Assembly: GCA_014549065.1 (NCBI GenBank)
Contig: JACDOX010000113.1
Coordinates: 318,413 to 382,412 of the forward strand
From: Cardinalis cardinalis
Taxonomy: Eukaryota; Chordata; Aves; Passeriformes; Cardinalidae
Length of the DNA stretch: 64,000 nt
Direction of reading: 5' to 3'
Both the position numbers and the translations under genes were made by a program. The notes below the pieces were generated by a model. That model was given only the letters and a program-made list of their open reading frames with translations, searched no databases and was not told the origin of the DNA. Below are positions 13,979 to 28,418 of the stretch, in pieces. The stretch's first letter is position 1. Each line of letters starts with the position of its first letter.

Positions 13979-16005
13979 TATTTATCTCTTTGTGCCCGTG
14001 TCTAATTGAAAAACATTTTGCAATCATTTACTGAAGTCTTCCATTTCTGTGACTCATTAAATTTCCTTATTTGTGTAATATACTATATGGCATAATTGCA
14101 GAATTGATCCAGGAAAAAAAAAAGAACTTGGCTTTGCTTTTGGAGACTTCCTTTGAATTTTCAGTCACTGATGTAAAGGTTGGCANGAGTGGTCAAGTTG
14201 AATAGACTTAGAGGGTACCTCTAAGAAATGAAACCTCTCCTAGACTGAAAACCACCTTAAAATCACTATCTTATTTCTGTTATTTATGTATACATTTTAT
14301 GACAGCATTAATTTTAAAATTTCATAAATCTTTTATATAATACATTTAGATATCAAAATCAAATACANTAGACAGACAAAGTTTAGGAAGTGAGAAAATG
14401 AGAGAGTGATGCTGGCAGATACAATCTTGCTACTGTTTTCCTGTGGTATCAGTCATGGACTCTGTAGCAAACATGTAATAAAGATTGCATCAAAATACAT
14501 GAAACTTACATAAACTGAGAAACATTCTTTATTAATATTTAGCTTTAAATGNGAAATCTCACTTGCCATTATACACATTTTATTCCATAATTTTTAAATG
14601 GTTCACCTTGCAGCATGGATAATGTAGTTTTTAAATGTGGGTTTTGGACTCTTAGCTCCTCTCTATTGCAGGACAGTCTGCCATACAAACTGCAGAAATA
14701 TTTAGCAAACCCCTGGAAAAGGATGACAAGTTTAGATTCAGGAGACAGATGTGTTTGAGAGATCTGGTTGAGTCTGCTCCTTGTTGCAGTAGTTTGGGTG
14801 ACCTCTGTTACTTGAAGGGCTCCAAAACTGGGTTGGCAGCACCATGTGTCAGATTGAGTGGCTATTGCCTCAAAAAAAATCCTGGTAGCTGCAGGTGTTT
14901 ACCCAAGATGCAAAGAAGGTTGCTCTTTCCAGTGGTGCAGACTTCAAACTTGTGTTCTAAAAAGCATAATCTCTCTCCTGTCCCTGCAGCTGTGTTATTA
15001 CACTGTTAATTGATTTGGGATCCTGGACTGTATCTTTAAGGTGTACTGATAGTGTTTGTGGAATATNACAGAATTTTACTGACCAAGGCATGAAAGAAAA
15101 TCAAGTTTTCTGACAGGTTATATGGAAATTAGCTCTGAAACAGCTGATCTGAAGAAAGAAAAGATATTTTTGTACCTTGAGAGACTTATCTATGCAGAGT
15201 TNCAAAGTCAATCTTAGCCCAGTGGATCTATCTTTAAAAAGTTGCCATTTTAATTTACTGTAACACCTGGTAGGCCACCAGCACCCCAGGTATTCCCCTG
15301 GTATGCTGTTCCACTTGGTTCTGTCACTGCAGGAGCAGATTCTAGCCCTCAAGCTGGCAGAGGATCAGCTTCAGGAACAAATGGAAGTCATGTACAGCTG
15401 AAATAATGGCTTCTGTGTCACTTATGGTTCTGACATTTACCTGGTGGGGAAAAGGAATATGCTTAAGTAGCGCCATAAAATATTTAGTTTTCTGCCGCAA
15501 ATTAAAAATAGTTAGTAGGGAATAAGTGTCTTAGCTCTAGCCAACTGAACCTCTTGTTGCTATTGGTCTGATGGTGTAATAACTCCGGCAAGTTCTGTGA
15601 GCTGGTAAAAATAGTGAATGTCTCTTTATGTGAAGACTTTTCAGTTTATTGAGAAATTTCTAGGAACAGCACCAAGTTCCATTGTTTAAACANATTTTAG
15701 TAGTACATATCACTGAAAAAACTTTCAGTATGGTTTTTTAGTCTCACTGCAGAGTTTCTTACTAATGTGTTTGCTTTCATGGATAGTTTTGGTTCTAAAT
15801 CTGAGGGAAAAAAAAGCACTATTACTCTGACTTAAGCATTTTAGAACAGCTATTTCTACCTTTAAAAGAGGTAATTTGAGAAAACTGTAACTTTTCTAGT
15901 GCTCTTTCTCATGGAAATATGTTTAAAGATAAGTATCAAGAGTAACTAGAATATGATGCAGAAAGAAATAATCTGAGAACTGAGAATTCTGTTCTTTCTT
16001 GGCAG

Positions 16006-16083
16006 CATCTAAGCCAGTCTGACCAAGAGCAAGACTTCTCTGACCATCTAAGCCAGTCTGACCAAGAGCGAGACTACTCCCAT
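16006..16083. repeat. 39-bp tandem duplication, two copies
   Basis: Copy 1 is 16006-16044 and copy 2 is 16045-16083. They share an identical first 25 bases (CATCTAAGCCAGTCTGACCA and the next five) and differ at a few positions afterwards. The unit length is a multiple of three, and one + frame stays open through both copies, with HLSQSDQE repeated, until a TAA at 16096-16098. The repeat starts exactly after an acceptor-like CTTTCTTGGCAG. Confidence 0.8.
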
Positions 16084-19000
16084 AACCATTGCTGCTAAAC
16101 TGTTCAGGCCCTTGACAGCTGGATCATTTACTAACCCTTCCCTTCATGTGATTTCTTCTGGGATCAAACACNGCACTGCCATGCTGAGCATTTCCCAAAT
16201 GCAGGAGGATTGAANGAGAGACAGACTTATCTTAGATTGACGACTAGATTGATGGTAAGCAGCGCAGAAGGTTCAAGCCTCATGCTAGCATAAAGTCATT
16301 TGACAGATAGAAATATTTGCTTATAAATTGAAAGAGTAGGTAATAATAGTGGTTTTTTATGATTACATTACATGATATTTTGTGATTAGATAGACTAATA
16401 GCTAGCAGATGGCAGAGTATACATTTTACTTGTTTACCAAGTTGATGGATGGCAGTGATTGAAAAACATTTTTTCCTTGTTGCATTACTCTAAAAGCTTG
16501 TAGTGGACAGGCAATTTACAATATGAGTCAACAATAATTTGTATCTGCTCTAGATTTTGGGGGGCACTAGTTATTCTCTTTATTTTATTTGACTTCTCTC
16601 AATGGTATATTCTCCTTAGAGGAACAGGGTAAAAATGAAATCTACTTTGAAAGCCAGGTCTTTAAAGAGATGCATGTGTGCTTACAGTCTACATATACAA
16701 ATAGTGTCTATTTGTATGAAGAATAAGTGGTGGGAGGTTTTCTCCACTGTTCTATTTCAATGTTTATCATATTACTTGGACATTTTGATGTGGAGAGATA
16801 TGCTCTGTCTTTTGTTTGGGCACCTCAGCACAAATCTACATTGCTATATTGCATGCTACCAAGAGAGTTAAAACTATCCAGTCACAATAGTAATTGCAGT
16901 GGTTTTCATCCCTTCTTTTTAATTGATATTGACTTACTCATATTATCTATGTGTATGTTTTAGATGTATCTCCTCTTCAAGTGTTGTTTGTTTAGTTTTC
17001 TTTCTTATGTGCAATGACTTTGGAATACTGCATAGCTGTGCATGTTTCATGAGTAGTAGACCTAAAACCTGACTTTCTTTCTAGGTTCATTCCCTATGTG
17101 TTTTAGTCCCCACTGTTAGGTGCTCTAGCTCCCTGCCATGTTCCTCAAATGTGCCATTCATTTTAGTATCTTTCAATGGTTTTTGTGTGTGTTAGGAACG
17201 TCGTGCTTGTGGTTTCAACAAATAGAACATAAATTTTGATTTTTAGTAGATTGCCTTTTCTTCTAGGGAAAAGGGGCAAAGCTGAAGTTGCTCTTCCTTC
17301 AAGAGTCACTGTTGGGTCCTATTGTTTCTGTTAGGTTTCTGTCTTCTGTGAAATTCATATCTGAGACATCTAGTATCTTGCAAAATTTGATAGGACTTGG
17401 GCAACATAGTTCAAATTTTATGACTTTGTGATTAGTCATCTCGTAATAGCATTTTTTTCTGGAAAAATCAAGCTAAAACACTTAGATGGAGCCAGAATGT
17501 AATTTCTGCTTAAAGAATCCAATAAGACCATGGATTTTTTTCCCCTTGGTAAAAGGGGAAGGGAAATCATTGCAAGAATTACTGTGACTGGACAGGATAA
17601 AACATGACTTGAGATACTATTTTCAAATAACAATACTTTTGCCTTTCAGCCCGAGGATGCTTCATAACATATATGCCTATTTGTAACAGAAGTATTGAAT
17701 ATGTTTAAAACTGTCCCTTGAATTTCCTTTATGAATTTACACACATGATAAGACCTGAAAATACATTCTATATGTTCAGTTTTATATCAATCATGGATAG
17801 ATCCACTAAGCCTCTGTAATTCTGCCTTACAACTACTGTCTCTCAAAGAGTTTTCATTACTCCAAACTGCTAGTGGCCTTTGAGCAGGAGGAAGCCCACA
17901 ATATTGTCTTATCGTGTGTAANATGGGGGAAAAAATATATTCAGATAGTTGCTGGTTTAGTGAGCTTGTTTGTCATAGGCCCTGTTCCCAAGGTACACTT
18001 TTTTCCTTGGCAGTAATTGATCCATTTTTTATTTCCTTCATCTTCTGCTTTTTGCCACTGCATTCAGATTTTTGTGGCAAATATATATGTATATAAATGT
18101 CAACAGTTACTGCCTTGTTTAGCTTCCCTACCCTTGACTGAATTTTTATTTTGCATTCTCCACAAAATCCGAGTTTCAGACCAGTGTGATACTGTCACAT
18201 TTTCCAACTTGTATTAGTAAAGGTGATATGCCTTTGGTAGTGATGCCTAACTCTGGTTGCAAAGAGGAGAATGAGAAATAAACAGTAGAAATCTGGCTAC
18301 CAAGGCTCCAAATGGATTTTTGTATGGACACCTGACTTAGGTACTGAATGTCGCTGGTAAATGCTTGAGGTCACCAGTCCAGGAGAAGGCAAGAAAGAGC
18401 AATGCTTGCCTGTCCTCCATACATTTGTATGGTGCTCTAGCTGGGAGAAGATGAGTGCTTCAGCAAAAAGTGACTGTAGAAACTGAAGTGAACTGAAAAG
18501 TGACTAAAGAAATTGCATCAGAAACAGTTTTCAGGTCTGGATTCACTCTGTAATGCTTGCTGGATTCAGATGAGGAAGCCAGGTTGTGGGGTGAGGATCA
18601 CAGTTTCATGAATGCTGTCAGAGTCCCTGCCTGTGCCTACACCTGCCTGCCTGAGTGGTACCGGGGATGAATGCAGATGCAGGCAAGGGAATGGGCCCAC
18701 CTTAAATTTTGCTTCAGGAAAGTAAATATTAACTTAGGTGAGCCCTGGTAACAGGGACACCCCAAACTTTGGGATGGGACAAGGAGCTGGGCACAGACCT
18801 GGCTAGGAGTAGCAGAACATAGNGTTGCTACGCTTGTGTAAAGTTTCATGAAAACTTATCTTAATCCTATTGTGGAAATACATATCCACCTTTCTGGTTT
18901 AGAAGATGACAGTGATTGACATGCAAATCCTGTTAATGTGCAAATCCCAGAGTTTTGCCAGGATTATAGATGATAAAGTAAGGGATGGGTCCTAATTAAA

Positions 19001-22000
19001 GAATTATGGAATGTACAGTTTGCTTCATTTTTCTTTGCTCAGATTTTTACTTGCAACATTGATTCTTACTTATGCACGTGGTCTGCAGAGTCTTCTAACA
19101 ATGTGATACTTCCATTAACCACCATCAGTATTTGCAAACAGGAGATTCATTCACATTGGGTAACAAATAATTTGTTCCTCAAAACTGTCTCAAAGAATAT
19201 GTTGCAATTTTTTTACCAATTATTCTGATTTGTAAGATGATGTAAGTATTGATCAAATTTCAAAACTGAACCTCTGTATTTGGGGAATGTAGTGAAAGTT
19301 AACCACAGACTGTCATAACTGATGTGCTACATATTTAGTTACTGAAGTGTGAAGGCAGCTGAGAAGGCTATGAATTTTTACCTGGTGATTTTCCAGAACC
19401 ATCAGGAGGTGGTCTTCAAAAAGCCTTAAGAGNCAAGGGAATCTCTTAGAGAGGCGGAAAGTGCTGTTGTCTGTTCAAAGCATAAGCTACTGTGCATGCT
19501 TACTCCAGATTTGCAAGCGTTGGTACCTGCATCCGCTGGTGTGTGTGCTGCTGCCATGTGTGTGCGTCCAAGGAAGGTCGTTCAAGTGTATCTCAAAATT
19601 AGAACAAAAAGATTCAGGTTTTCTGACAAAAACTGTCTGCCATTCATGATTTAGCAATAGATTTTGCCGCTGTATGGGAAACAAAATGGGTTTCATAGTA
19701 GTGATTTTCACCTCTTAACTGTTTACTAAGTGATACAAGTAAAATTTGTTACTTTTTTCTTAATTTCTGGTTTTGCTTTGGTTTTTAGAGAAGACAACTT
19801 ATTTTATTACAGCCTCTATGCCGAGGAGCATGCTTTAGCTTCTAACCAAAACCAAAACTGAAAATATTTTAAATGGTGCACTGCTCCATCATTGTTTTCA
19901 TATGTCACTGTATCAGTCTCTTCTAGTTGATTTAGGATGATTGCTCTTCAGATTTGTAAATCACTGCTTCATAAGCCACAACAGTTTTGAGGAGGTCATG
20001 GAATTGGTGGGGTTTATTCTGTTTTGATTTTAAAAAGGCAAAAACCTGTTGTATCTTGTTAGCAATTTAAAAAAAATATTTGGCACATGACAGTGGCATA
20101 TGACAGTGTTTAAGCATCTGATTCAATTTAGAAGAAATAATTTACAAATAGCTTAGTGTTATGACATTTGGAATAGAAACTACTCATATATTGTTTCTTA
20201 GTCAAAAAGCACTAGGTTCAATAGCAATGCTAACACAAGGCTTTGAGATGGTATTTATGAAGGGTTGAGGGAAAACAAAAAACAATATGAGAGAAGAAGT
20301 AGTTCATATCTGCAGGAGATGTACTTTCAGTAACAAAAAAGCTTTGTTCTTTTGGACATTGTTTTTGTAGTCACTTTTCAAAAATAGGCTATTTGTGGTA
20401 GATTTTAATGGAATTGGCATAGTACATGCAGAAAATAGAGTATATTTGTAGCAGTGTAGATATGTTAAATTATTACAGCAAATCACTTTAAAGTATGAAA
20501 ATTGTACGAATAACACTCAGCCCTGTACTTAAAAAAAAGAGATTAGAAGATTCTACTGTTGTAGATCCCCAAGACTGACTAGACAGAATGAAGGAAAAAA
20601 TTATTTTTGTTTCCCCTCTGTGTCATCTGTGGACACCAGTCCCCTCTCCCCTTGCCAAATGACACTGATTTGTTTACATGTTTTGATTAGGAACCCAGGC
20701 TTGATATGGCTCATATTCTAGATACTATTGTTTGTCAGATAGGAGCAGACATCTTGCTCAAGGTCACAAGAAGAAAAATCTGTTTCATGATGCTGAATAT
20801 AAATTTTTTTCTCTCCACTTAGTTTCTTCTTTACCCTGTAAAAACTTGTTTGGAAAATTGAGTACTATCCATTTGTACTATCAGATTTCTGTGAGAAAAA
20901 ATTCTTGTAGTTAAAAGTAGGATATTGATCTGGATAACATCCCTATACATAAAACATTCACTGACATATCTTCTGTATTTCCAGTCTATCCCTTACAGGG
21001 AAGATCACACTTCTTCCCTTTATTTAAGAATAAATAATAATTTTAAAAAGCACTCTTTCCCTGCATACACACTCTCACAAATGATTGACTCTATTTGTTT
21101 AGATCACTTGCACTGTCTTGGGGAAGCTAGAGGGAAAATTGGAAATGCATCTACTGTATCTCTTGTGTAAATTAGTTTTTTGATCGTTTTGATAGAAGAT
21201 AATTGCTTAAACATGACAGTTAATTTGTGTTGTGTTCCAGTGTAGAAGCTTCAGAGAAAGTGTGTTACAGCATGTACAGCTGACTTTACTTTCAATTTTC
21301 TTGACTTCATACCAGAGGCATTTTTATCTCTACTAGAAGTACAGTATGTATTTTTTGCAGTATGCTAATACAGCAGTCTGTGCAAGGAATAGAATCTTGC
21401 TTTTAATCTTACTTTAGAAGTTACTGGCAATGACCATGTCTTTGCTATAAAAAATTACAAAATTGGGAAAATGTAATATTTAATGCCTGACCCTCAGGGT
21501 CTTGAAATCTAGCTGAAATCAGTTTTTCCAAGCAATGAAAAATACACTTAAATCTATTTTTTATCAATAGTTTATAGGAAAATTAAGTTAAAAGGCTTAT
21601 TTTTAACACCTTTATATTGAATATATTTATTTGTTATAGTACATAGATAATTTTTAAAAATATATAATTTTTGCTTCATAATAAAGCCCCTAGTATTCTT
21701 AGCTGGCATTATAAACAGGCATTGGCTTTCAATGAAATAGTAAGTGAGTGAATAATCATATTGATAGTTCTGGCTATAAAAGAAGAAATCCAGGTGTTCA
21801 CTATTAGTCTGTCCAAATCAGTTCTAAAACCTGGTGTCTGACATAAATTGAAGTGAAGCAATTGAATTGTAACATAATGCTGTGTCATTACACCTCAGTC
21901 TTAAATTGTGCTGGTACTCAAAGTCATTTGAAGAAACTTGGAAATCTCCATGGAATTGATGCTGTTATTGATGAGAAAGTAACGAATCACTNTATGTTTG

Positions 22001-25000
22001 ATCACACTATGGTGTTGCAGAAGAAATGGAACAGGAAATATGAAATTGTCTGAAGGAAATAAAACAAGCAAGGAGCTTCTGTGGTATTGGTTTGTTATAG
22101 AGGCTTTGTGTCCCTGCCTTGCTGTGTCTTGCTAGACAAGGAATGCTAGTGGCATTTCATAACAACAGAAGTCTGAGAGGATGAGAACGTGCTGATGACC
22201 AGACACTGACTTACAAGGAACACTTTCACTGCTGCTTTGTTATGGGAAACATAACAGCAGCCTTAATTGTTCTTAAGGCCTGAAGCAATTGCATGACAAA
22301 CAAGTGTAAGGAGAAGTGTTAGGCTTGAGAAAGCACTGATAATTTATGCCCTTTGTTTAATGTTTGTCAGTTTGGGTTTCTGATTTACACCATTGCCCAT
22401 AACGCAGCCAGTGACTGTGATGGGCCAGGTTGTGCTGCTTAACCCAGCTTGGGCTCCTGGNACCTCATGGTCCTGGGGTAAGCCTGGTGGCTCTTCTTCT
22501 CTCCCCTGCCCACAGTGAGCATGCAGTCAGCAGGACACACTGAGGAAGGGCAGAACACTTCAGCATTTGGAGAATAAGCACTGCTTACCCTTGCTGTGAT
22601 ATCTCAAATTGCTGCACTTGTGAACAAAAGCCTCANTAGTGGACATAATGGTATTTTATAATATCATAAAAAGTGTGTTTAATGGTGATTTGTTTGCTTC
22701 TGTGGCTGAGTTAGTGAAGCAGCACCTCTGCTTCTTTTTCTGCAGAAATTTTTTTTCAGGTAGGTTTTGGTTCCTGGCCTGAATACTCTGTGCAAATATC
22801 AGAGTGGTGCTGTCTATTAAAATACATCATTATTCCTCTTGATACCAGAGCATGATAAATATGAAGTAAAAGATTTTAAAGGTACCCATATATCTTCCCA
22901 AGAGACAGATTTTTGCAAATCTGTCTCCATTTACTCTCATTAGTATTAAATCAGTACAATTGATAACAAATGTCAAACTGTAATGTTTCTGGTGAAGCAG
23001 ACCATCTGCCTGTTTTGTAATATGAACATTTATGCTTACAATCAGTATACTTCAACAACTGGGCTGGAAATGCCAGGTAGTAATGTCTGTTACTTGAGGT
23101 CTCTGGATGCATTATGTATATTGGAACCATAATTAGTTCCATGCATTCTGGCAAATGTAGTTATTAAAGCAGATTTCTTTCTGTGGATTGCTTGCCTCCC
23201 CTGAAAGTACCATCCTCCTCTTAGNCTGTTTTATCTCTCTGTGATTGATCATTTCTTACTAATGTATTTACTTCTCAAGCTAGTTTTCTCTCTTTGAATA
23301 ACTGGAATTTTTAAAGGCTGACTACCAGCTACAGTAATGTTGTGATATTCAAACAGAATTATCTTGCCATCAACTTACCACTTTGTTTTGACGGAAAGTT
23401 TTTGATTAAGAACAAACAGTAAGCCAACTAAAAATAAAAATATCTGTGAAATTCCTTGATTAAAGCTTTCAGGACTGAAGAATAACTTGCTTTTCTTCTG
23501 TAGGGAGCGATGGAAAGTGAAAGATGACATATTTCAGATGACTGTTCAGTTGTCCTTCCCATGTGGGTGGAGTTGCTTTTATTGGGTGCATGGGTGATAA
23601 TGGGCTTCAGTCGCTTTGGTTTCCCATAAATCTGATTTCTTTGTCAGCAGTTGAGTCCATGTTTGTGGTCGGACATCAGCAGTTCTTGGTTGACGTGGCC
23701 ACTTTGTAGCTGTGTGTTGTGAGAGTGGAGTGAAGCCGCCACGTTAAGGAGAGCTGGGCTGAGAATGTTCCTGTGCGNTTTGGGGGCTGCGGCACGGATG
23801 GCACGGTGCAACCACAGAAGCTGCTGTGGAGGAAGCAGGAGGGGCTTTAGCACCAGGACATTATGGTGCTAAACTGCCCATAAAATAGGGAATGCCCATC
23901 TGGACAGCACATTTAATTAGTAGCATGGCTTCATGAAAATCACTGGCAGAGATTAAAAGATTGGGAGAGGGATATCTCTGCTGTTCCAATTTTTTATTCA
24001 AGCCTTTTTCATTGAAGAAAAGAGTCTTTGATGTCTTTGACTGTGGAACCTATTGAGATTCTGGTACAAAATAGAGAGATTGGGAGTTTTTTTGAGATAA
24101 GCATTACTTTTTCTGGAAGGAAACTGGAGAATTGTGGTATATTAATAACAAAGCTCTGTATGTTATGCAGGCATTTTTTTCAGCCAGAAACACTGTAAAT
24201 AAAATCAGTGAAAAGATGTTAGATGCATTCTTTATTCTGTTTTACAGTAACCTTTTCCATTTGAATATGAAACAGTTGCTAACATTATGCACNCATAACA
24301 GATAGAGAAGATTTGCTGATTTATTGTGTGATACATAAACTGATCCCTGTACTTACTAAATTTCTTTCTCCATTGTAATTTAAGAATGAAAGATAATTGA
24401 GTTATTATTTTGTTTTTCAAGATCTGATGACTTGAAATAATATTTGATAAAAAGAAACTTAGGTTTTATTTGTTGTTGTGCTACTGGTTTTCAAACACTT
24501 GCAAAGCTACTTTCCTACTTGTGGCATATGATGCAATCTGTGTTTTTAACAAACTTTCCCTGTTTTGCTGGTTTATTCAGTGTTTTCAGAGCAATATGTT
24601 ACATTCCCAGCTTTCATGTTTGGCTTGGAAACCTGCACTGTTTAAAACTTGAAAATAAGCAATATTCATTCATTCATCTTGGTTTTTTAATATAGTATTG
24701 CAAGATTATTCTTAGAGTATTATGTCTTAGCAACTACACACATAATATGTAGGTACATATATAGCGTATGTTCTTGAACNTTTATTTATGTTAGGTTTTT
24801 GCATAAGTACTTAGCACATGTTTGTCATTACCAGTTGAGGCAGGGATAAAAATCCGTCTTATAAAATACAAATATCTGTATTCTGTAACATANTTGTATT
24901 TCTGATTTATCCACTCAGTCTTGGTCTGGCAATACAGCAGAGATGTCTTCTGTACTGAACAATAACAATTTTTAGATGCTTCAAAGCATCAAGATTTTTA

Positions 25001-25752
25001 AGCAGAGGAGTTCGGACAGTGAGAAAAATCAATTGAACAAAAACTTTGCTTGAGATTACTGTAATATTTGATGCCATTATTCTAAGCGGGTNATGTGTAT
25101 ATGGAGTTACAATCCCACAATAAAATCAGAGCCTGCATATTCTGCCAAGGCTCTTAGTAAGTAAGTATTCTGCAGAATCTGTCACTTCATGTTGAGGAAT
25201 GTAAGAGGCAGCAGCCATGCAAAATTGCAGCTGGTTTTAAAGCTATAGAACCTCTTCAAAGGAATGAAAAGATATTAAGTCATAGTGTATCATACACGTA
25301 TCCTTACAGAACACTTTAATGTAGTAATATTAGGATGTTATGTATTTATGTGCTCTGTGCATATGATGCATCATTGTGATTTAAAACCTTTAAAACTTCA
25401 TTTATTTTTTATCTACTTAGTTTTGTTTTGTTGGGNTTTTTTTAATTATTATTTNGGTTCTCCTGATCTCAGTANTAAAAGGCAGCTTCTAGTGTTCTAT
25501 TTTGATGTGGGTTTTTTGGAAGGCAAAGTTTTGGCAAAAATATGCAGGAGTTTTCAGGTTTACAGGCGTGCTTCTTTAGATGGCCTCTGCTTAGTTCATG
25601 TGGGAACTGCAAGACTGGAGAGACCTCTCCCATTTTCACCTCTAACCTGTGTGTAGGACATACCAAAAAAACATAGGCCATAAATGGATGTCACATGTGT
25701 CTGTTTTCCAGGCAGTAAAGCAACCCTAATATTCAAACAATATCTCCATAGT

Positions 25753-25808
25753 AAAAAAAACAAAAAAAAAACAAAAAAACAAACAAAAAAAACCCACAAA
25801 TTTTTTTT
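25753..25808. repeat. A-rich tract followed by T8
   Basis: A-runs are broken by single C bases over about 48 bp, followed directly by eight T. It is simple sequence. It could be an old retroposon tail, but no body of a retroposon is recognisable beside it. Confidence 0.7.
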
Positions 25809-28372
25809 ACCAAAATGTGCTGTTAGTTAAGGCTTCTTTTTTAACAAAACAAGTACTATTTTCTTACTGTTTTATGTAGGTTTTAGCAAGTTGGTAGTCA
25901 TTCCATTTTCTCATAAACTGGTTTTTACTTTTGTGTGATTGTATTGTTTGTAATAAATAACTGTTATGTGTTTCCTGTGATGACAACGTAGTTGCTTCAG
26001 ATATTATGCATATTCTATCAAATCTTTAGTTTCAGAGAAGCTGAAGGAGATGAGCTAGAAACTGTTCAGGCTCTGAGCAGAACCCTAGGCACAGACTGAG
26101 CTGCTAGTTAGTCAGATGCTTAGAGAGTTTTCTAGTTTGTTCCTGAAATGTGCAGCACCATTTGTAGCTGATAAGTAGCTGACAAGTGATATTCTTGCCT
26201 TGCAATTTTTGTCTAGTTGGATAATTCAAATAAATGGGTAAATGTACCCAGTATCTGGAGTGAGCTATTCTGCCTGCTGCTCTGCTTTCTAAGAGTTGGT
26301 TTAGATTGCTCAGTTAATAAAAGTTTTAGATGTCATGCCTCTAGAAGGCCCAATATAAAATTCCTCCAGCTAAGAAACATTTTTATCATGAATTGTTTCA
26401 TAGTAAAAAGAGAAGTCAGTGTTAGACTTTACTCATAGTCTTTTCCATAATAGTTGTTAAGAAATTACATTTGAGATTGACCTAACTCAGGATAATGATG
26501 ACTGCTCTGAGAAACTATGTGCAGTCTCTGTGCAGGTATTATTTCTTTCATTTTCTCCTCCTTATATAACTGCTGTATTCTACAAATCTCTCATCCAATT
26601 GCCTCCCCTATCCTTTTATTGTTGACATTTTTCTACACATCTCTTAAAAAATAAAAGGTGTGTATTTGTTAATTTCTTACGTGACAAGACCCTTGTTCTC
26701 TCGAGTCCTTCTCACAAAGGTCACTTTTTGGCCATTTGCTCTTATACACAGGATCTAAATTATGCTGCTGAGTGACAATTCTGTGATTTTCAGCTGTACA
26801 TACTCCTTGACACCTTTAATGACTCTTCTCTGTTGCCTTTGCCTGCTGGTTCTGACTTTCCCTCTAAATACTTCGCATGAATGTGTTTCTCCTGGGGACA
26901 AATCAACTGTTCTTGTATAGTTGCTATTTGGACTTTCCNTGAATAACCTTGGTAGTGTGTTTGATCCTGAACTTCTCAACTGATACTTTTCCTTTACCTG
27001 GAAATGTCATTTACTATATATAACATTGGCATTTTTTTTAGTACCCTGTGGTCTGAACTTCCTGTCTTGACAGTTTCATTTCTCTCCATCCCTTCTTTGT
27101 CTCTGTATTTGCAGTGTATGAAAGAAGCATTCATTCTTTTTCTGATTTTCTATAACTTGGCTGGTTTCCAATTAATTTCAGGGATCAATATGAAGCTATT
27201 CTCTCTTACTTATAATCTGAATATGCTATCTCATGTATTTTACTTGCAGTGTTTTCATTTTAGTGCATCATGAGTCAGTGAATGCGTTACACGAGTCGAG
27301 TGAATTTTAATAGGAGCTCTTGTGTCATACATATTGCTTAAAAATATTTTTAGGCTGTTTTCTTGTAGCTACTCTACCATCTTATTTGTGTGAATAATTT
27401 TCTTATTACTGCATTTTGAAGTTGTTTGTGGTTGTTCTCGTTTGTTAGATTTTAAAGTGTAAGTACATTTTTTGTGATTCATACATGACATTTCCTACAG
27501 TCCTTCAGCGTTTGGATCTTGCAGCAGGGTGGGAGCTGCCAGTTTGCACCATGAGCAAGGGGCGAGAGACAACGGGGCAACTCCTGAGCTGTGGTACCCC
27601 GAGAGCTGAGCAGCAACAACAGCTCTAGCTCTGAACTTGAGTCTTACCTATATTGACACTGTATCAGCTGTCACATCTGTAGAGCTGATAGAATGTTCCT
27701 ACCATCAAATTCCAGCCAAAGAAAGTGTGGGGCTTTTTTTAAAGTGTCAAGGGTTGAGGCATTTCGGAGATTGTTAAATACAGGCAAATGGGTCATTAGC
27801 GTGTTGTTGCTAGCTACAGCTGCAGAGCTTGGGAAGGGGTGATCACTTATGCAAAGGTCAGAGCCTGTTTGGAGGCTTGTGTTTGTTTCAGTCAAAATGT
27901 TTTAGCTTCAAATGTGAACTAAGGAAAACCAGTTCCTTCCAAAGTGGTGTTTACGTGTCATGACAAATTCACTTAGACGTCACTGACTGACCAGAGAGTC
28001 GCTCTGAAAGCTGTTATGTTTTGAAGTTAGTTCTGTCTAAACCTTTACAAAGTGTTAGCAAATTTTCAAGTACAAATGACAAATTTTATCCAGAAGCTTT
28101 TGAGAGANATTAAAGTCTCCTACTTGGTTTGAAAGTTGAAAATTTTGGTTTTTGCTGGAACAGTTTTCCACTTTAATGTTTTGTCTATCGTGTACAGTAT
28201 TTCAATATTTTATGAGTGTGCAGAGATCTGGATGGGTTTTTTTCAGATGTAATTTAGTATTTCCGTAGTAGCCGCAGTGTAAGCAGGTAATTAAGAAAAG
28301 TTATTGTTTGGATTAGTCTTCTAATTTTCAAAATGAATGTTCTCCTTTTAAGCAGAAAAGTAGTTTAAGCAT

Positions 28373-28418
28373 CCTTAACACAGACCCTGCAAGGAATTTA
28401 ACAGACCCTGTGTTAAGG
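28373..28418. repeat. Perfect 11-bp inverted repeat with nested direct repeats
   Basis: The arms CCTTAACACAG (28373-28383) and CTGTGTTAAGG (28408-28418) are separated by 24 nt. ACAGACCCTG is also present as a direct repeat at 28380-28389 and 28401-28410. This gives a potential hairpin of modest stability, with no adjacent gene feature. Confidence 0.6.

Noticed and set aside
16265..16285. GGTTCAAGCCTC resembling a tRNA T-loop
   Set aside because: No matching acceptor stem, D-loop or anticodon arm lies at the right distance.
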